Assembly: GCF_900091455.1 (NCBI RefSeq) | Contig: NZ_LT607412.1 | Span: 2,170,001-2,234,000 of the forward strand | Direction: 5' to 3' | Source: Micromonospora coriariae | GTDB taxonomy: Bacteria > Actinomycetota > Actinomycetes > Mycobacteriales > Micromonosporaceae | DNA length: 64,000 nt | Shown here: positions 8,140-17,159 of the stretch, piece after piece | How the letters are laid out: every line of letters begins with the position of its first letter | Position numbering within the stretch: position 1 is the stretch's first letter | Translations under genes and position numbers: made by a program | The notes under the pieces: generated by a model | The model's database searches: none | What the model saw: only the letters and a program-made list of their open reading frames with translations | What the model was told of the DNA's origin: nothing

Positions 8140-10350
8140 TCAGCAGCGCGGGGCCCTCTCGTCCGGCTCACCCAGGAACACCCGGCGTACCACCCGCTCC
8201 GCGGCGCGCCCGTCGTCCAGGCCGCAGAACCGGCCCCGGAAGTGCGCGCGGGCCTTGGTCGCCGCGTCCGAACGCACCGCGTCGGTGCGGAACAGGTCGA
8301 GCAGGTCGGCGAACGTGGTGGCCACCGCCCCCGGCGGCTCCGCCGTGACGTCGAAGTAGACGCCCCGGGCCAGCCGGTACGCCTCCCAGTCCGGGGCGTA
8401 GAGCACGATCGGCCGGTCCAGCACCGCGTAGTCGAACATCGCCGAGGAGTAGTCGCTGACCAGCACGTCGGCCACCAGGTAGAGGTCCTCCACCCGCTGG
8501 TGGCCGCTGACGTCGCGGACCCGGTCCCGGTCCACGGCGCGGCGGGGGCTGCGATCCCGGTCGTGGAAGTAGTGGCTGCGCATCAGCAGTCGACAGTTGT
8601 CACCCAGCGCCTCCACGAACCGGTCCGGGTCGAACGGTGGCCGGTAGCCGGGCAGGTGCTCGCGGTGCGTCGGGGCGTACAGCACCACCTGCTCGTCGGG
8701 GCCGAGGCCGAACTCGGCGCGCAGCCGGCGTGCCTCGTCGGGGCCGGCGTTGACCAGTCGGTCGTTGCGCGGGTAGCCCACCTCCAGAGTGGTGTACGTG
8801 GCCGGGTACGCCCGATCCCACATCTGGGTGGAGAAGCTGTTGGCGCTGACGCTGTAGTCCCAGCGGTCCACCCGGCGCAGCAGCCCCGCGAAGTCCATCC
8901 GGCCGGCACCGATCGGGTAGCGCTGCTGGTCGAGCCCCATCACCTTGACGGGCGTGCCGTGATGGGTCTGCACGTGCACCTGCTCCGGCCGCTTGCGGAC
9001 GAAGTCCGGGAAGTTGACGTTGTTGACCAGCCAGCGGGCCCGGGCCAGCGCCCGGTAGTAGGCCGGGGTGCCGGCGACCACGTACTCCGCACCGGCCGGC
9101 ACGGTGTCCACCCGGTCCCGGCGCACGATCCACACCCCGCGCACACCGGGGGCCAGCCGGCGGGCCACCTCGTAGATCGCCGCCGGGTTGCAGGCGTACC
9201 CCCGGTACCAGTACGCGGCGTACACCGCGAGCGTCGGATCCACCGGTCGGCGCAGTTCGGCGCGGTAGTACTCGCGCAGCAGTCCGTCGCGGGTCAGTCG
9301 GGCGCCGCGGCGGACGGCCGGCCCGACCCGGCGCCGGGTGGTACGAGCCTGCCGGCGAGCGGTGTCGCGGGCCCGGCTCGCCGCCCGCAACGCGCTGAAC
9401 GTCCGCCAACGGCCGGTGGCGACCAGCCGGTGCTTGATCCCTTCCACCCCGCTCGGCGCCGGGTACCCGCCGTCCGGCAGCCAGCGCGCGTAGTCGGCGG
9501 TGATCTGCGCGAAGAATGCGGGCCGCAGCTCCGGGGCGATCCGCTGGCCGTTGCCGAGCACTGTCAGGTAGTGCCAGATCATCCGCTCGAAGACCGCCGG
9601 GCGCAGGGCGTCCACCGCCGGCCCCCAGCCGTCCATGAGGTGGAAGACCCGGTGCCACTGCGGGAACACCTCGAAGTGCCGGTCACCGCGGGTCCGGGTG
9701 ATCGCGCCGGCCCGACGCTGCCGGTAGTTGACGCAGACCCGATCCAGTACGCCGATCCGCTCCGCCGCCATCAGCACCGGGTAGCTGAACGAGACATCCT
9801 CGTACCAGCCGGGCGCGAAGCGCAGCCCCAGGTCGACGAGGAACTCCCGGCGTACCAGCCGGTTCCACGCGGTGTGCAGCAGCCGCATCGCCTCCGGCCG
9901 GTCCCGCAGTCGGAAGGTGGCCGCGCCGGGCGACTCCGGGAACACGTCCGCCATCGCGCTGCGCGTGGCGGTGTCGTTCCAGTGCGTCCGGACGTGATCG
10001 ACCAGCAGCACATCCGGCCGGGTGGCGCGCAACCGCTCAGCGACCTCCGGCAGGCACTCCGGCGCCAGCCAGTCGTCGCCGTCGAGGAACCAGACGTACT
10101 CCCCGACGGCCCGGTCCAGCCCGACGTTGCGGGCCGGACCGAGGCCCACGTTCTCCGGCAGCCGGACCGACCGGACCCGCTGGTCGCGGGCGGCGTACTC
10201 GTCGATGATCTCGCCGCTGGAATCCGGCGAGCAGTCGTCCACCGCGATCACCTCGAGGTCGGTCTCCGGCTGGCCGAGGATCGAGTCCAGGCACTCGCGC
10301 AGGTATCCCTGCACCCGGAAGGCCGGCACCACGAAACTGATCAGGGTCAT
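8140..10350 (-). CDS. GT2 glycosyltransferase fused to CDP-glycerol glycerophosphotransferase
   Basis: A 736-residue fusion. Residues 1-230 are a GT-A family 2 glycosyltransferase: ISFVVPAFRVQGYLRECLDS at the N-terminus, VDDCSPDSS, and the metal-binding-type DGDDW motif. Residues about 380-725 are a TagB/TagF-type CDP-glycerol glycerophosphotransferase, with THHGTPVK and LVSDYSSAMFDY as the conserved blocks. Such proteins build or extend polyol-phosphate chains (teichoic-acid-like glycopolymers) on the inner membrane face. It is the last gene of an operon with the exporter and CDP-alcohol transferase genes, 15 bp after the latter. The ATG has CGGAGGGA upstream. Whether the polyol is glycerol or another alcohol is not visible. 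Confidence 0.9.
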   Translation of the reverse strand: MTLISFVVPAFRVQGYLRECLDSILGQPETDLEVIAVDDCSPDSSGEIIDEYAARDQRVRSVRLPENVGLGPARNVGLDRAVGEYVWFLDGDDWLAPECLPEVAERLRATRPDVLLVDHVRTHWNDTATRSAMADVFPESPGAATFRLRDRPEAMRLLHTAWNRLVRREFLVDLGLRFAPGWYEDVSFSYPVLMAAERIGVLDRVCVNYRQRRAGAITRTRGDRHFEVFPQWHRVFHLMDGWGPAVDALRPAVFERMIWHYLTVLGNGQRIAPELRPAFFAQITADYARWLPDGGYPAPSGVEGIKHRLVATGRWRTFSALRAASRARDTARRQARTTRRRVGPAVRRGARLTRDGLLREYYRAELRRPVDPTLAVYAAYWYRGYACNPAAIYEVARRLAPGVRGVWIVRRDRVDTVPAGAEYVVAGTPAYYRALARARWLVNNVNFPDFVRKRPEQVHVQTHHGTPVKVMGLDQQRYPIGAGRMDFAGLLRRVDRWDYSVSANSFSTQMWDRAYPATYTTLEVGYPRNDRLVNAGPDEARRLRAEFGLGPDEQVVLYAPTHREHLPGYRPPFDPDRFVEALGDNCRLLMRSHYFHDRDRSPRRAVDRDRVRDVSGHQRVEDLYLVADVLVSDYSSAMFDYAVLDRPIVLYAPDWEAYRLARGVYFDVTAEPPGAVATTFADLLDLFRTDAVRSDAATKARAHFRGRFCGLDDGRAAERVVRRVFLGEPDERAPRC

Positions 10351-10365
10351 CCGGCCGTCCCTCCG

Positions 10366-12435
10366 TCAGCGCGGTGCGCCACCTCCCGCGCCCGCCGGCG
10401 CGGCCGACGCCCGCGCGCTACGGGCCGGCCGGACGAACCAGGCCAGGACGACGCTCGCCACGAAAACCACGAGAAGGTATGTACCGAGTGTAGCCATGCC
10501 GATACTCACGATTCCGGCAATCGCCGCGAGGGCCAGCAGCACCGAACGTCCCTCCCAGCCCAGCGTCGCCGGGTGCAATGGGGGTGCCTCCTGCCGCTTC
10601 TCCAGCCGGGCGGTCAGGTCGTAGTGGTGCACGGTGAGCACGAAGACGTAGCCGAAGATCAGCCACCCCGGCGCGCCGCCGACCACCCCGACCGCTATCG
10701 CGAACAGGTACTCGGCGGCCCGCAGCGCGGCGGGCACCAGCCAGTCCAGCGGACCGTTGTGCGCGGCCCCGGCGCCCAGGCCACCGACCAGCAGTACCAG
10801 CAACGCCACCGGCACCGCCCAGCGCAGCCCGTCGGTCGCGTCGCCCAGCAGCGCCGCGACCAGCAGCGCCGCCGAACCCAGCGCGGCGATCACCGCCAGG
10901 GTGAGCGGCCCCATCGGGCGGACCACCGGCAGTCGGCGGGCCAGCGGGCCGTCGTCGCGGTGCAGCGTGGCATCGACCGTGTCCAGCACCGGCACCCACA
11001 TCCAGCGGGCCCGCAGCGTACGCAGAGCACCGGTGTACGCGAACGCCAGCACACCCCACACCAGCACCGCGATCAGGCTTACCAGCGGGTTGAACAGCGC
11101 CACGGTCAGCGCGATCAGCGCCCACCGCTCGCCGATCGGAAAGACCACTGTCCGCTTCAGCCAGTACGACAGCGAGCCCGTGTCCGCCTGCACCCGGGTC
11201 GACGCGGCGTTCAACCGGTCACCGATCCCACCGCTGGCACCCGTCGCCGAGCGGGGCCGACGCGCCGCCTCGTCGTGCAGCACCCCGTACCAGGTGTCGG
11301 TCATGTGCCGGACGGTCTGCAACGTCATCGCGGCGATCGCCAGCGCCCAGCCGTTGCCCAGCCCGGCGTGGCTCACCCCGAAGCCCAGCCCGGCGTAGAC
11401 CAGGTACTCCTTGGCCCGGTCGGCCATCGTGTCCAGCCAGCCACCCCAGGCGCTGAAGTGCCGGGTGTACCGGGCCAACTGGCCGTCCACGCAGTCCAGC
11501 ACGAAGCCCAGGTAGAGCAGCACCGCCCCGCTGACCAGCGCGGGCCGCCCGCCGATCCCGAACAGCACAGCGGCGGCCAGCGCGAAGAGCACCGAGATCA
11601 CCGTCACCCCGGTCGGGGTGAGCCGGAGCCGGGCCGCCACCCGCACCACGTACGGCGACCAGGTGCTGACGAAGTAGGTCGAGAAGAAGTCGTCCTTCTC
11701 CTTCACCGCCAGCCGCAGCTCAGCCCGGTCCTCGTCGACGGCGGTCACCGCCGCCTCGGCGGCGGCCAGCCCAGCGGCGTCGTCGACCCGGTGCGCGACG
11801 AGCAGACGTACCCGCTGGGCGAAGATCAGGGTGCCGAGCGCGGCGAGACCCGCGACGAGCCGGTCCACGGCGGACCCGGGGCCGCCGGCCGGAACCGGAG
11901 CGAGACGCCCGGCCGGCCCGACGCCCTCGGTGGGCCGGAACACGGAGACATCCCCGGGCGGGCCGAGGGGGGTGGCGACCGGCAGCATGCCGATCGCGGC
12001 GGCCCGGGCGGCGGCGGCCACTGTCGGCAGGTCACCCACGCCGACCCGCAGCGCACCGCCGAAGACGCCGGTGGCGTCGCCGTCCAGGGCGTCCACCGCG
12101 CCGGCGTCGACCACCTGGCCACGTTCCTCGCGCACGGCGGTCCGCCCGGGCACCGCCGGGTCGGTCAGCACCAGTGCCACCGTCGGCCCCACCGGGCTGG
12201 TGGCCAGGTGTCTCAGCACGGCGGTGTGCGCGACCAGGTCGGTGCCGGTGATCAGCAGCGGGCCGGTGGCGTGGTCGGCCAGCGCGGCCAGTTCGTCCAA
12301 CCCGGCGGCGAAACGCACCTCGTCCGCGCCGGCCCGCCGCAGCTGGGCGGCGAGCCGGTCGGCCAGCGGCTCGCCGGTCGCGGTGGTCAGGCCCGCCGCG
12401 GACGTCCCGGCGGCGAGCACTATCGCGAGCGTCAC
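10366..12435 (-). CDS. CDP-alcohol phosphatidyltransferase with N-terminal nucleotidyltransferase-like domain (DUF5941 type)
   Basis: A 689-residue membrane protein. Residues 1-200 begin LAIVLAAGTSAAGL and resemble a sugar-nucleotidyltransferase fold, but the usual Arg and Lys of the LAAGxGxRL...PK signature are missing, so this part may be inactive. The middle carries the complete CDP-alcohol phosphatidyltransferase motif D-x2-DG-x2-AR-x8-G-x3-D-x3-D at 314-339. The C-terminal third is hydrophobic and matches what I recall as DUF5941. It would join a CDP-activated alcohol to a second alcohol in the membrane. The GTG start overlaps the stop of the upstream ABC ATPase gene (GTGA), so expression is coupled to the exporter. 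Confidence 0.85.
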   Translation of the reverse strand: MTLAIVLAAGTSAAGLTTATGEPLADRLAAQLRRAGADEVRFAAGLDELAALADHATGPLLITGTDLVAHTAVLRHLATSPVGPTVALVLTDPAVPGRTAVREERGQVVDAGAVDALDGDATGVFGGALRVGVGDLPTVAAAARAAAIGMLPVATPLGPPGDVSVFRPTEGVGPAGRLAPVPAGGPGSAVDRLVAGLAALGTLIFAQRVRLLVAHRVDDAAGLAAAEAAVTAVDEDRAELRLAVKEKDDFFSTYFVSTWSPYVVRVAARLRLTPTGVTVISVLFALAAAVLFGIGGRPALVSGAVLLYLGFVLDCVDGQLARYTRHFSAWGGWLDTMADRAKEYLVYAGLGFGVSHAGLGNGWALAIAAMTLQTVRHMTDTWYGVLHDEAARRPRSATGASGGIGDRLNAASTRVQADTGSLSYWLKRTVVFPIGERWALIALTVALFNPLVSLIAVLVWGVLAFAYTGALRTLRARWMWVPVLDTVDATLHRDDGPLARRLPVVRPMGPLTLAVIAALGSAALLVAALLGDATDGLRWAVPVALLVLLVGGLGAGAAHNGPLDWLVPAALRAAEYLFAIAVGVVGGAPGWLIFGYVFVLTVHHYDLTARLEKRQEAPPLHPATLGWEGRSVLLALAAIAGIVSIGMATLGTYLLVVFVASVVLAWFVRPARSARASAAPAGAGGGAPR

Positions 12436-13178
12436 CGCGGGACCGCGGCGTGGTACGCGTCGAGCGCCTCGGCGATTGTGCCGTCGAGCATCAACCGGCC
12501 CGCGTCGAGGTACAACCCCCGACGGCAGAACCGGGTCAGGTCCTTTTCGTTGTGTGACACCAACACCAGCGTGCGCCCCTCCCCGAGCAGACGATCAATC
12601 GTCGCGTAACACTTCTTGCGGAACTCCGCGTCCCCGACCGCGGTCACCTCGTCCATCAGCAGAACCGGGTGCGGCAGGTGCGAGATGATCGCGAAGCCGA
12701 GCCGCACCTTCATCCCCGACGAGTAGTGCCGCACCGACGTGTCGATGGCCCGTTCCACCTGCTCACCGGCGAACTCGACGATCTCGTCGAAGTGCCGCTT
12801 CAGATAGCCCGTCGACAGCCCGTGCAGGCCACCGACCAGGTGCAGGTTCTCCCGCCCGGTCAGGTCGTTGGAGAAACCGGCGGAGAGCTCCAGCAGTGGT
12901 GCCACCGCGCCGTTCACCCGGATGCTGCCCTCGTCCGGAATGAGCACTCCGGCGATCAACCGCAGCAGTGTGCTCTTGCCTGTGCCGTTGCGGCCGATCA
13001 CCCCGACCGTCTCACCCGGCTCGACGGTGAACGACACGTCGCGCAGCGGCCAGAACTGGCCGGGCAGGGCACCTCGACCACCCCGGTGGATGAACAACTC
13101 CCGCAGCCGCAGTTGCCGGCGGCGGTTGCGGACGAACCGGATACCCAGGCCGTCAGCCTCGATGATCGGCGCGGCCAT
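12432..13178 (-). CDS. polysaccharide/teichoic-acid ABC exporter ATPase (TagH/Wzt type)
   Basis: A 248-residue ATPase of the ABC-2 polysaccharide/polyol-phosphate exporter class. Walker A is GRNGTGKST, the signature is HYSSGMKVRLGFAI and Walker B is LLMDEVTAVGD, all typical of TagH/Wzt/KpsT. It lacks the C-terminal carbohydrate-binding domain of O-antigen Wzt proteins, so chain-length recognition of that kind is not expected. It starts 1 bp after the permease stop and overlaps the next gene, placing it in the middle of the glycopolymer operon. Confidence 0.92.
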   Translation of the reverse strand: MAAPIIEADGLGIRFVRNRRRQLRLRELFIHRGGRGALPGQFWPLRDVSFTVEPGETVGVIGRNGTGKSTLLRLIAGVLIPDEGSIRVNGAVAPLLELSAGFSNDLTGRENLHLVGGLHGLSTGYLKRHFDEIVEFAGEQVERAIDTSVRHYSSGMKVRLGFAIISHLPHPVLLMDEVTAVGDAEFRKKCYATIDRLLGEGRTLVLVSHNEKDLTRFCRRGLYLDAGRLMLDGTIAEALDAYHAAVPR

Positions 13179-13179
13179 G

Positions 13180-14007
13180 TCAGAGTTCCTTCAGCACTGC
13201 GGGTTCCAACCGGCGGAACGACCACCAGCCGGCGGCCAGCACCAGCAGGCTGCCGACGACCGTGGTGGCGAGCAGCCGAGCGTCCGGGAACTCGTCCGGG
13301 TACCAGATCGCGTGGTGCAGCTGGAAGATCCCCACCAGCGGGTTCAGCTCGTACGCCACCTTCAGCCAGCCCGGCAGGCCGGATTCCCGCACCAGACTCA
13401 GCGGGTAGATGATCGGGGTGGCGTAGAAGAGCACCCGGATGATCAGCCGCATGAACCGCTCCACGTCACGCATCAGCACGTTCCACGCGGACAGCAGCAG
13501 GGCCAGCCCGACCAGCAGGACGGCCTGGACGGCCACCGCGAGCGGCAGGGAGAGCAGCGACCAGCCGGGATGGATCCGGCCGTGCGCCGCGTAGATCACC
13601 GCGATGGCGATCAGGATCGGCAGACCGGCCGCGTACTCGGCGAACCGGCCGGTGACCCGGCCGATCGGGAAGACCTGGCGCGGCACGTTCATCGTGGTGA
13701 TCAGCCGGGACTGACCGGTCAGCGCGTTGGTGGCCTCGCTCAGCGCCGAACTGGTCCACATCCAGGCGAAGATCCCCGTGATCAGGAACAGCGGATACGA
13801 TCCGGCCGCCTCGCCGAGGTGCCGCCCGGTGTCCCGCGAGTAGAGCACGCCGAAGACGAACCAGTAGATGGCGCCCATGCCGAGCGGCTCGATCAACGAC
13901 CAGAGGTAGCCCAGCACCGACTGCTGGTACTTGACCGCCAGGTCCCGTCTGACCAGGATGCGCAGCGAGTTGCGGTGCGACCACAACGCCGCGACGCCAG
14001 AGGTCAC
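13180..14007 (-). CDS. polysaccharide/teichoic-acid ABC exporter permease (TagG/Wzm type)
   Basis: A 275-residue ABC-2 permease with about six membrane segments. The N-terminal stretch [20 protein letters not shown] and the following [16 protein letters not shown] block are characteristic of TagG/Wzm/KpsM permeases. With the adjacent ATPase it would export a lipid-linked glycopolymer across the cell membrane. It is the first gene of the four-gene operon; the GTG start has GGGAGG a few bases upstream. No promoter is evident in the 70 bp separating it from the serine dehydratase end. Confidence 0.92.
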   Translation of the reverse strand: MTSGVAALWSHRNSLRILVRRDLAVKYQQSVLGYLWSLIEPLGMGAIYWFVFGVLYSRDTGRHLGEAAGSYPLFLITGIFAWMWTSSALSEATNALTGQSRLITTMNVPRQVFPIGRVTGRFAEYAAGLPILIAIAVIYAAHGRIHPGWSLLSLPLAVAVQAVLLVGLALLLSAWNVLMRDVERFMRLIIRVLFYATPIIYPLSLVRESGLPGWLKVAYELNPLVGIFQLHHAIWYPDEFPDARLLATTVVGSLLVLAAGWWSFRRLEPAVLKEL

Positions 14008-14077
14008 CGCTGCCTCCCGCCTCCTGAAACGGACGACAGGTTAGCAGTCGGTGAACGAATGCCCCGAGTCGACCAGA

Positions 14078-15448
14078 TCAGCACTCGATCACGTTGACGG
14101 CCAGGCCGCCCCGCGCCGTCTCCTTGTACTTGACCTTCATGTCGGCGCCCGTCTCCCGCATCGTCTTGATGACCTTGTCCAGCGACACCGCGTGCACACC
14201 GTCGCCGCGCAGCGCCAGCCGGGCGGCCGTGATCGCCTTGATGCTAGCCACCGCGTTCCGCTCGATGCACGGGATCTGCACCAGGCCACCCACCGGGTCG
14301 CAGGTCAACCCGAGGTTGTGCTCCATTCCGATCTCGGCGGCGTTCTCCACCTGCTGCGGGGTGCCGCCGAGCGCCTCGGCGAGACCCGCCGCGGCCATCG
14401 AGCACGCCGAGCCCACCTCGCCCTGACAGCCGACCTCCGCGCCGGAGATCGAGGCGTTCTCCTTGAACAGCACGCCGATCGCGCCGGCCGCCAGCAGGAA
14501 CCGCACCACGCCGTCGTCGGACGCACCCGGCACGAACCGGGTGTAGTAGTGCAGCACCGCCGGGATGATCCCCGCCGCGCCGTTTGTCGGCGCGGTGACC
14601 ACCCGGCCGCCGGCCGCGTTCTCCTCGTTCACCGCCAGGGCGAACAGCGTCACCCAGTCCATCGCGCGCAGCGGGTCCGTGGTCGCCGTGTCCGCCTCCA
14701 GGCTGCGCCGCAGCTCCGCCGCGCGCCGCCGGACCTTCAACCCACCAGGGAGTACGCCGTCCCGCTCGCAGCCACGCTCCACGCACTCCCGCATCACCCG
14801 CCAGATCTCCAGCAGGCCGGCCCGGATCTCCGCCTCGCTGCGCCAGGAACGCTCGTTGGCCAGCATCACCTCGCTGATCGAGAGGCCGGTGGAGGTGGTC
14901 ACCTCCAGCAGCTGCGCCCCGGTCAGGAACGGGTACCGCACCCGGGTGCTGTCCGGCTTGATCCGATCCGCGCCGGCCGCCGCCTCGTCCACCACGAAGC
15001 CGCCACCGACCGAGTAGTAGGTGCGGCTGCGCACCTCGGCGCCGGACCCGTCGTACGCCGCGAAGGTCATCCCGTTCGGGTGGTACGGCAGCGACCGGCG
15101 GCGGTGCAGCGTCAGGTCCCGGTCCGGGTCGAAGTCGATCTCGTGCGCGTCCAGCAGGCTGATCCGCCGCTCCGCCCGGATCCGCTCGACCCGGGGGCCG
15201 ACGGTGTCCGTGTCGACCGTCTCCGGTGCCTCGCCGGCCAGCCCGAGCAGCACCGCCCGGTCGCTGCCGTGGCCGTGCCCGGTGGCGCCCAGCGAGCCGA
15301 ACAGTTCGGCCTGCACCCGCGCGGTGTCGGTGAGCAGCCCGTCGGCCTTGAGCCCGGCCACGAAGGTGCGGGCGGCCCGCATCGGCCCCACCGTGTGGGA
15401 ACTGGACGGCCCGATGCCGACGCTGAAGAGGTCGAAAACACTGATCAT
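14078..15448 (-). CDS. sdaA: L-serine ammonia-lyase, iron-sulfur type
   Basis: A 456-residue single-chain L-serine dehydratase making pyruvate and ammonia. The beta domain ([16 protein letters not shown] at the N-terminus) is fused to the catalytic alpha domain. Likely 4Fe-4S ligands are Cys341, Cys383 and Cys394, matching the Legionella enzyme's pattern, and the chain ends in Cys456, the residue that caps the cluster in that enzyme. The ATG at 15448 is chosen because GAGGAAG lies upstream and the family begins there; the frame is open far beyond but that part is not conserved-looking. It stands alone, preceded by a 315-bp spacer shared with the divergent PspC gene. Confidence 0.93.
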   Translation of the reverse strand: MISVFDLFSVGIGPSSSHTVGPMRAARTFVAGLKADGLLTDTARVQAELFGSLGATGHGHGSDRAVLLGLAGEAPETVDTDTVGPRVERIRAERRISLLDAHEIDFDPDRDLTLHRRRSLPYHPNGMTFAAYDGSGAEVRSRTYYSVGGGFVVDEAAAGADRIKPDSTRVRYPFLTGAQLLEVTTSTGLSISEVMLANERSWRSEAEIRAGLLEIWRVMRECVERGCERDGVLPGGLKVRRRAAELRRSLEADTATTDPLRAMDWVTLFALAVNEENAAGGRVVTAPTNGAAGIIPAVLHYYTRFVPGASDDGVVRFLLAAGAIGVLFKENASISGAEVGCQGEVGSACSMAAAGLAEALGGTPQQVENAAEIGMEHNLGLTCDPVGGLVQIPCIERNAVASIKAITAARLALRGDGVHAVSLDKVIKTMRETGADMKVKYKETARGGLAVNVIEC

Positions 15449-15763
15449 GGCTGCGCTGCGCTTCCTCGCCGTCGTCCCGTGGTGCGGGATCCGGCCCGGT
15501 CGTGGCCACCGGTCAGGCGGCCCCGCTCGTGGCCGCCCGGTCGGGTGGCCGCCGGCCACCCGGGGTGTGGGTGCCCAACCAGCGAGCCTACCCGCCCAGT
15601 TCAGGGACGCGGTGCGGCACCGGAGGCGTCGGGCGGAGCCGCACGGGTAAGTACCTACGGGTCCACGGGTTGCGGATCGTCCTCGGGACCGAGGGCGAGC
15701 TGGCCGTCCCTTTCTACCGTGGATTGCAGACGCGGCGTACCGCCGCAGAGTGGGAGTACGACG
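15449..15763. other. 315-bp divergent spacer between sdaA and the PspC gene
   Basis: No convincing gene on either strand. It should hold the promoters for sdaA (minus) and the PspC gene (plus). It contains a GC-rich inverted stretch around 15490-15560 with repeated gtggccnncgg units that could fold in an sdaA leader, but I cannot match it to any known riboswitch. Confidence 0.4.
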
Positions 15764-15973
15764 ATGAGTCGCAAACTGGTTCGGCCCCGCCAGGGGCGCA
15801 TGCTCGCCGGTGTCTGCGCCGGCCTCGGTCAGCGGTTCGGCATGTCCGCCGGGATGGTCCGGCTGCTGTTCCTGCTGTCGCTGCTGCTGCCCGGCACCCA
15901 GGTGATCGTCTACCTGATCCTCTGGATCCTCATGCCGAACGAGGACCGCTACCTCGCCTCCACCGGGCACTGA
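15764..15973 (+). CDS. PspC domain protein
   Basis: A 69-residue membrane protein made of one PspC domain: a basic N-terminus ([20 protein letters not shown]), then a hydrophobic helix pair ending [10 protein letters not shown]. PspC proteins take part in membrane-stress sensing in proteobacteria; in actinobacteria small single-domain forms are common and their role is unclear. The ATG has GGGAG about 8 bp upstream. It is monocistronic and followed by a palindromic repeat. Confidence 0.88.
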   Translation: MSRKLVRPRQGRMLAGVCAGLGQRFGMSAGMVRLLFLLSLLLPGTQVIVYLILWILMPNEDRYLASTGH

Positions 15974-16029
15974 CCCGCACCCCGCATCCCACCCACCGCC
16001 GACGCCCCCCGGGCCCGAGGCCCCCGCCG

Positions 16030-16094
16030 AGGCAGCAACTTCAGGGAAGTTGCTGCCTCACGACCGCCGGAGACACCAACATCCCTGAAGTTGC
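16030..16094. repeat. intergenic palindromic element with extra half-site
   Basis: A 13-bp perfect stem (16030-16042 with 16046-16058) closes a 3-base loop; the core arm is aggcagcaacttc. A further copy of the loop-proximal half, ccctgaagttgc at 16083-16094, is the exact reverse complement of 16035-16046, so two alternative pairings are possible. It lies between convergent genes (PspC on plus, DUF4230 on minus) and may act as a terminator for the PspC gene, but the repeated half-site looks like a repeat element. Confidence 0.65.
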
Positions 16095-16187
16095 GCGGAT
16101 CTTGCGCCGGGGCGCGCGGCGTGAGGCGCGACGCGGCATGAGGCCCTGCGAGCACGGGGACGCGGCGGCGCGGAGAGTCCAGTAACG

Positions 16188-16225
16188 GAAGCGCCCGCCC
16201 TGACGGTCGTCGGGGCGGGCGCTTC
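16188..16225 (-). terminator. hairpin terminator of the DUF4230 gene
   Basis: A perfect 13-bp stem (16188-16200 with 16213-16225; arm gaagcgcccgccc) with a 12-base loop, located 20 bp past the DUF4230 stop on the minus strand. Confidence 0.75.
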
Positions 16226-16244
16226 GACGTGCGGGGTGCGGCGG

Positions 16245-17069
16245 TCAGGGAGCGGTGTACGTGACCGTGACCTGCTGGTAGCCGAGGGAGCGCAGCAGCC
16301 CCTCCAGCATCTTGCGGGTGTTCTCCTCGGCCCGGGCGGAGAGCCCGCTGTCCCGGGCGGCGGCGGTGATCCGTTCCTCGGCGAGCTGGTAGACCTGCTG
16401 CTGCCGGTTGGGGTCGTTGCCGACCAGGTCACCGAGCCGGTTGAGCAGACCGCGCTGCTCGGAGAACACGTAGCTCTTTTCCAGGTCGAGGTTGGTCTCG
16501 CCGAGCTGCGGCGCGGGCAGCTTGATCTCGACCGAGGTCCCGTCGGCGGACTCGACGACAGCACCCTCACCGATCTTGCCGAAGTCGACGTACGCCTCGA
16601 CGCTGCCCGCCCCGACGAACAGGGTGCGTTCGTTGAGCAGGAAATCCGGAACGTTGCGCCGGTCGTTCTGGGTGTCGACCACGACCTGGAAGTTGCCCTC
16701 GGCGGCCACGTAGCGGCTGAGGTCCTGGATCGACTTCAGCAGCGGCGGCTGGCTGCGGTCGGTCTGCTCCTTGGCGAACGGGTTGCGGAACTCCGGCAGA
16801 ATGCCGGTCGCCTGCACGCCGAGCAGCACCACCACGGCCAGCGCGGCGGCCCCGAGCAGCACGAGCAGGCCGCGGACCGGCCCACCGGAGCCGCCGCTCG
16901 TCGGCCCACCGGAGCCGCCGAGGTCACCGGAGTCACCCGGGCCGCTCGGGCCGCCCGGCACGGGCTCCGTCGGGGTGTCCGACCGTTGCCGGAGATCGTC
17001 GCCCGTGGGGTATCCGGGGAACTCCCTCGTAGGCTCGTTGATGCCAGCGTCGCGGGCCATCACGCTCAC
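16245..17069 (-). CDS. DUF4230 membrane-anchored protein
   Basis: A 274-residue protein with a Gly/Pro/Ser-rich cytoplasmic N-terminus (1-65), one membrane helix (GLLVLLGAAALAVVVLLGV, about 66-86) and an extracytoplasmic DUF4230 domain. The domain contains SIQDLSRYVAAEGNFQVVV and KIGEGAVVESADGTSVEIKLP, typical of the family, whose function is unknown. The GTG at 17069 is the longest option; a GTG two codons in and an ATG at 17060 are equally plausible since the GAGGAC sits close to the first. A clear terminator follows. Confidence 0.8.
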   Translation of the reverse strand: MSVMARDAGINEPTREFPGYPTGDDLRQRSDTPTEPVPGGPSGPGDSGDLGGSGGPTSGGSGGPVRGLLVLLGAAALAVVVLLGVQATGILPEFRNPFAKEQTDRSQPPLLKSIQDLSRYVAAEGNFQVVVDTQNDRRNVPDFLLNERTLFVGAGSVEAYVDFGKIGEGAVVESADGTSVEIKLPAPQLGETNLDLEKSYVFSEQRGLLNRLGDLVGNDPNRQQQVYQLAEERITAAARDSGLSARAEENTRKMLEGLLRSLGYQQVTVTYTAP

Positions 17070-17159
17070 CGTCCTCGTCAGACACGTCGTCTGTCATTGA
17101 CGGTACGGCCCCCGTACGACACCCGCGCGTCGAGCGCCCGGAAAGAGCGAACGGGCAGG

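Noticed and set aside
8242..12609. A 1455-codon open frame on the plus strand
   Set aside because: It is antisense to three clear genes, its product is Arg/Pro/Gln-rich low complexity with no domain, and long antisense frames are expected at this GC content.
15449..15763. Glycine or serine-responsive riboswitch upstream of sdaA
   Set aside because: No match to the conserved cores that I know; only GC-rich repeats are seen.
14078..15970. Longer version of serine dehydratase starting near 15970
   Set aside because: The extra 174 residues are Arg/Pro-rich, overlap the PspC gene antisense, and the known family starts at MISVFDLFS.
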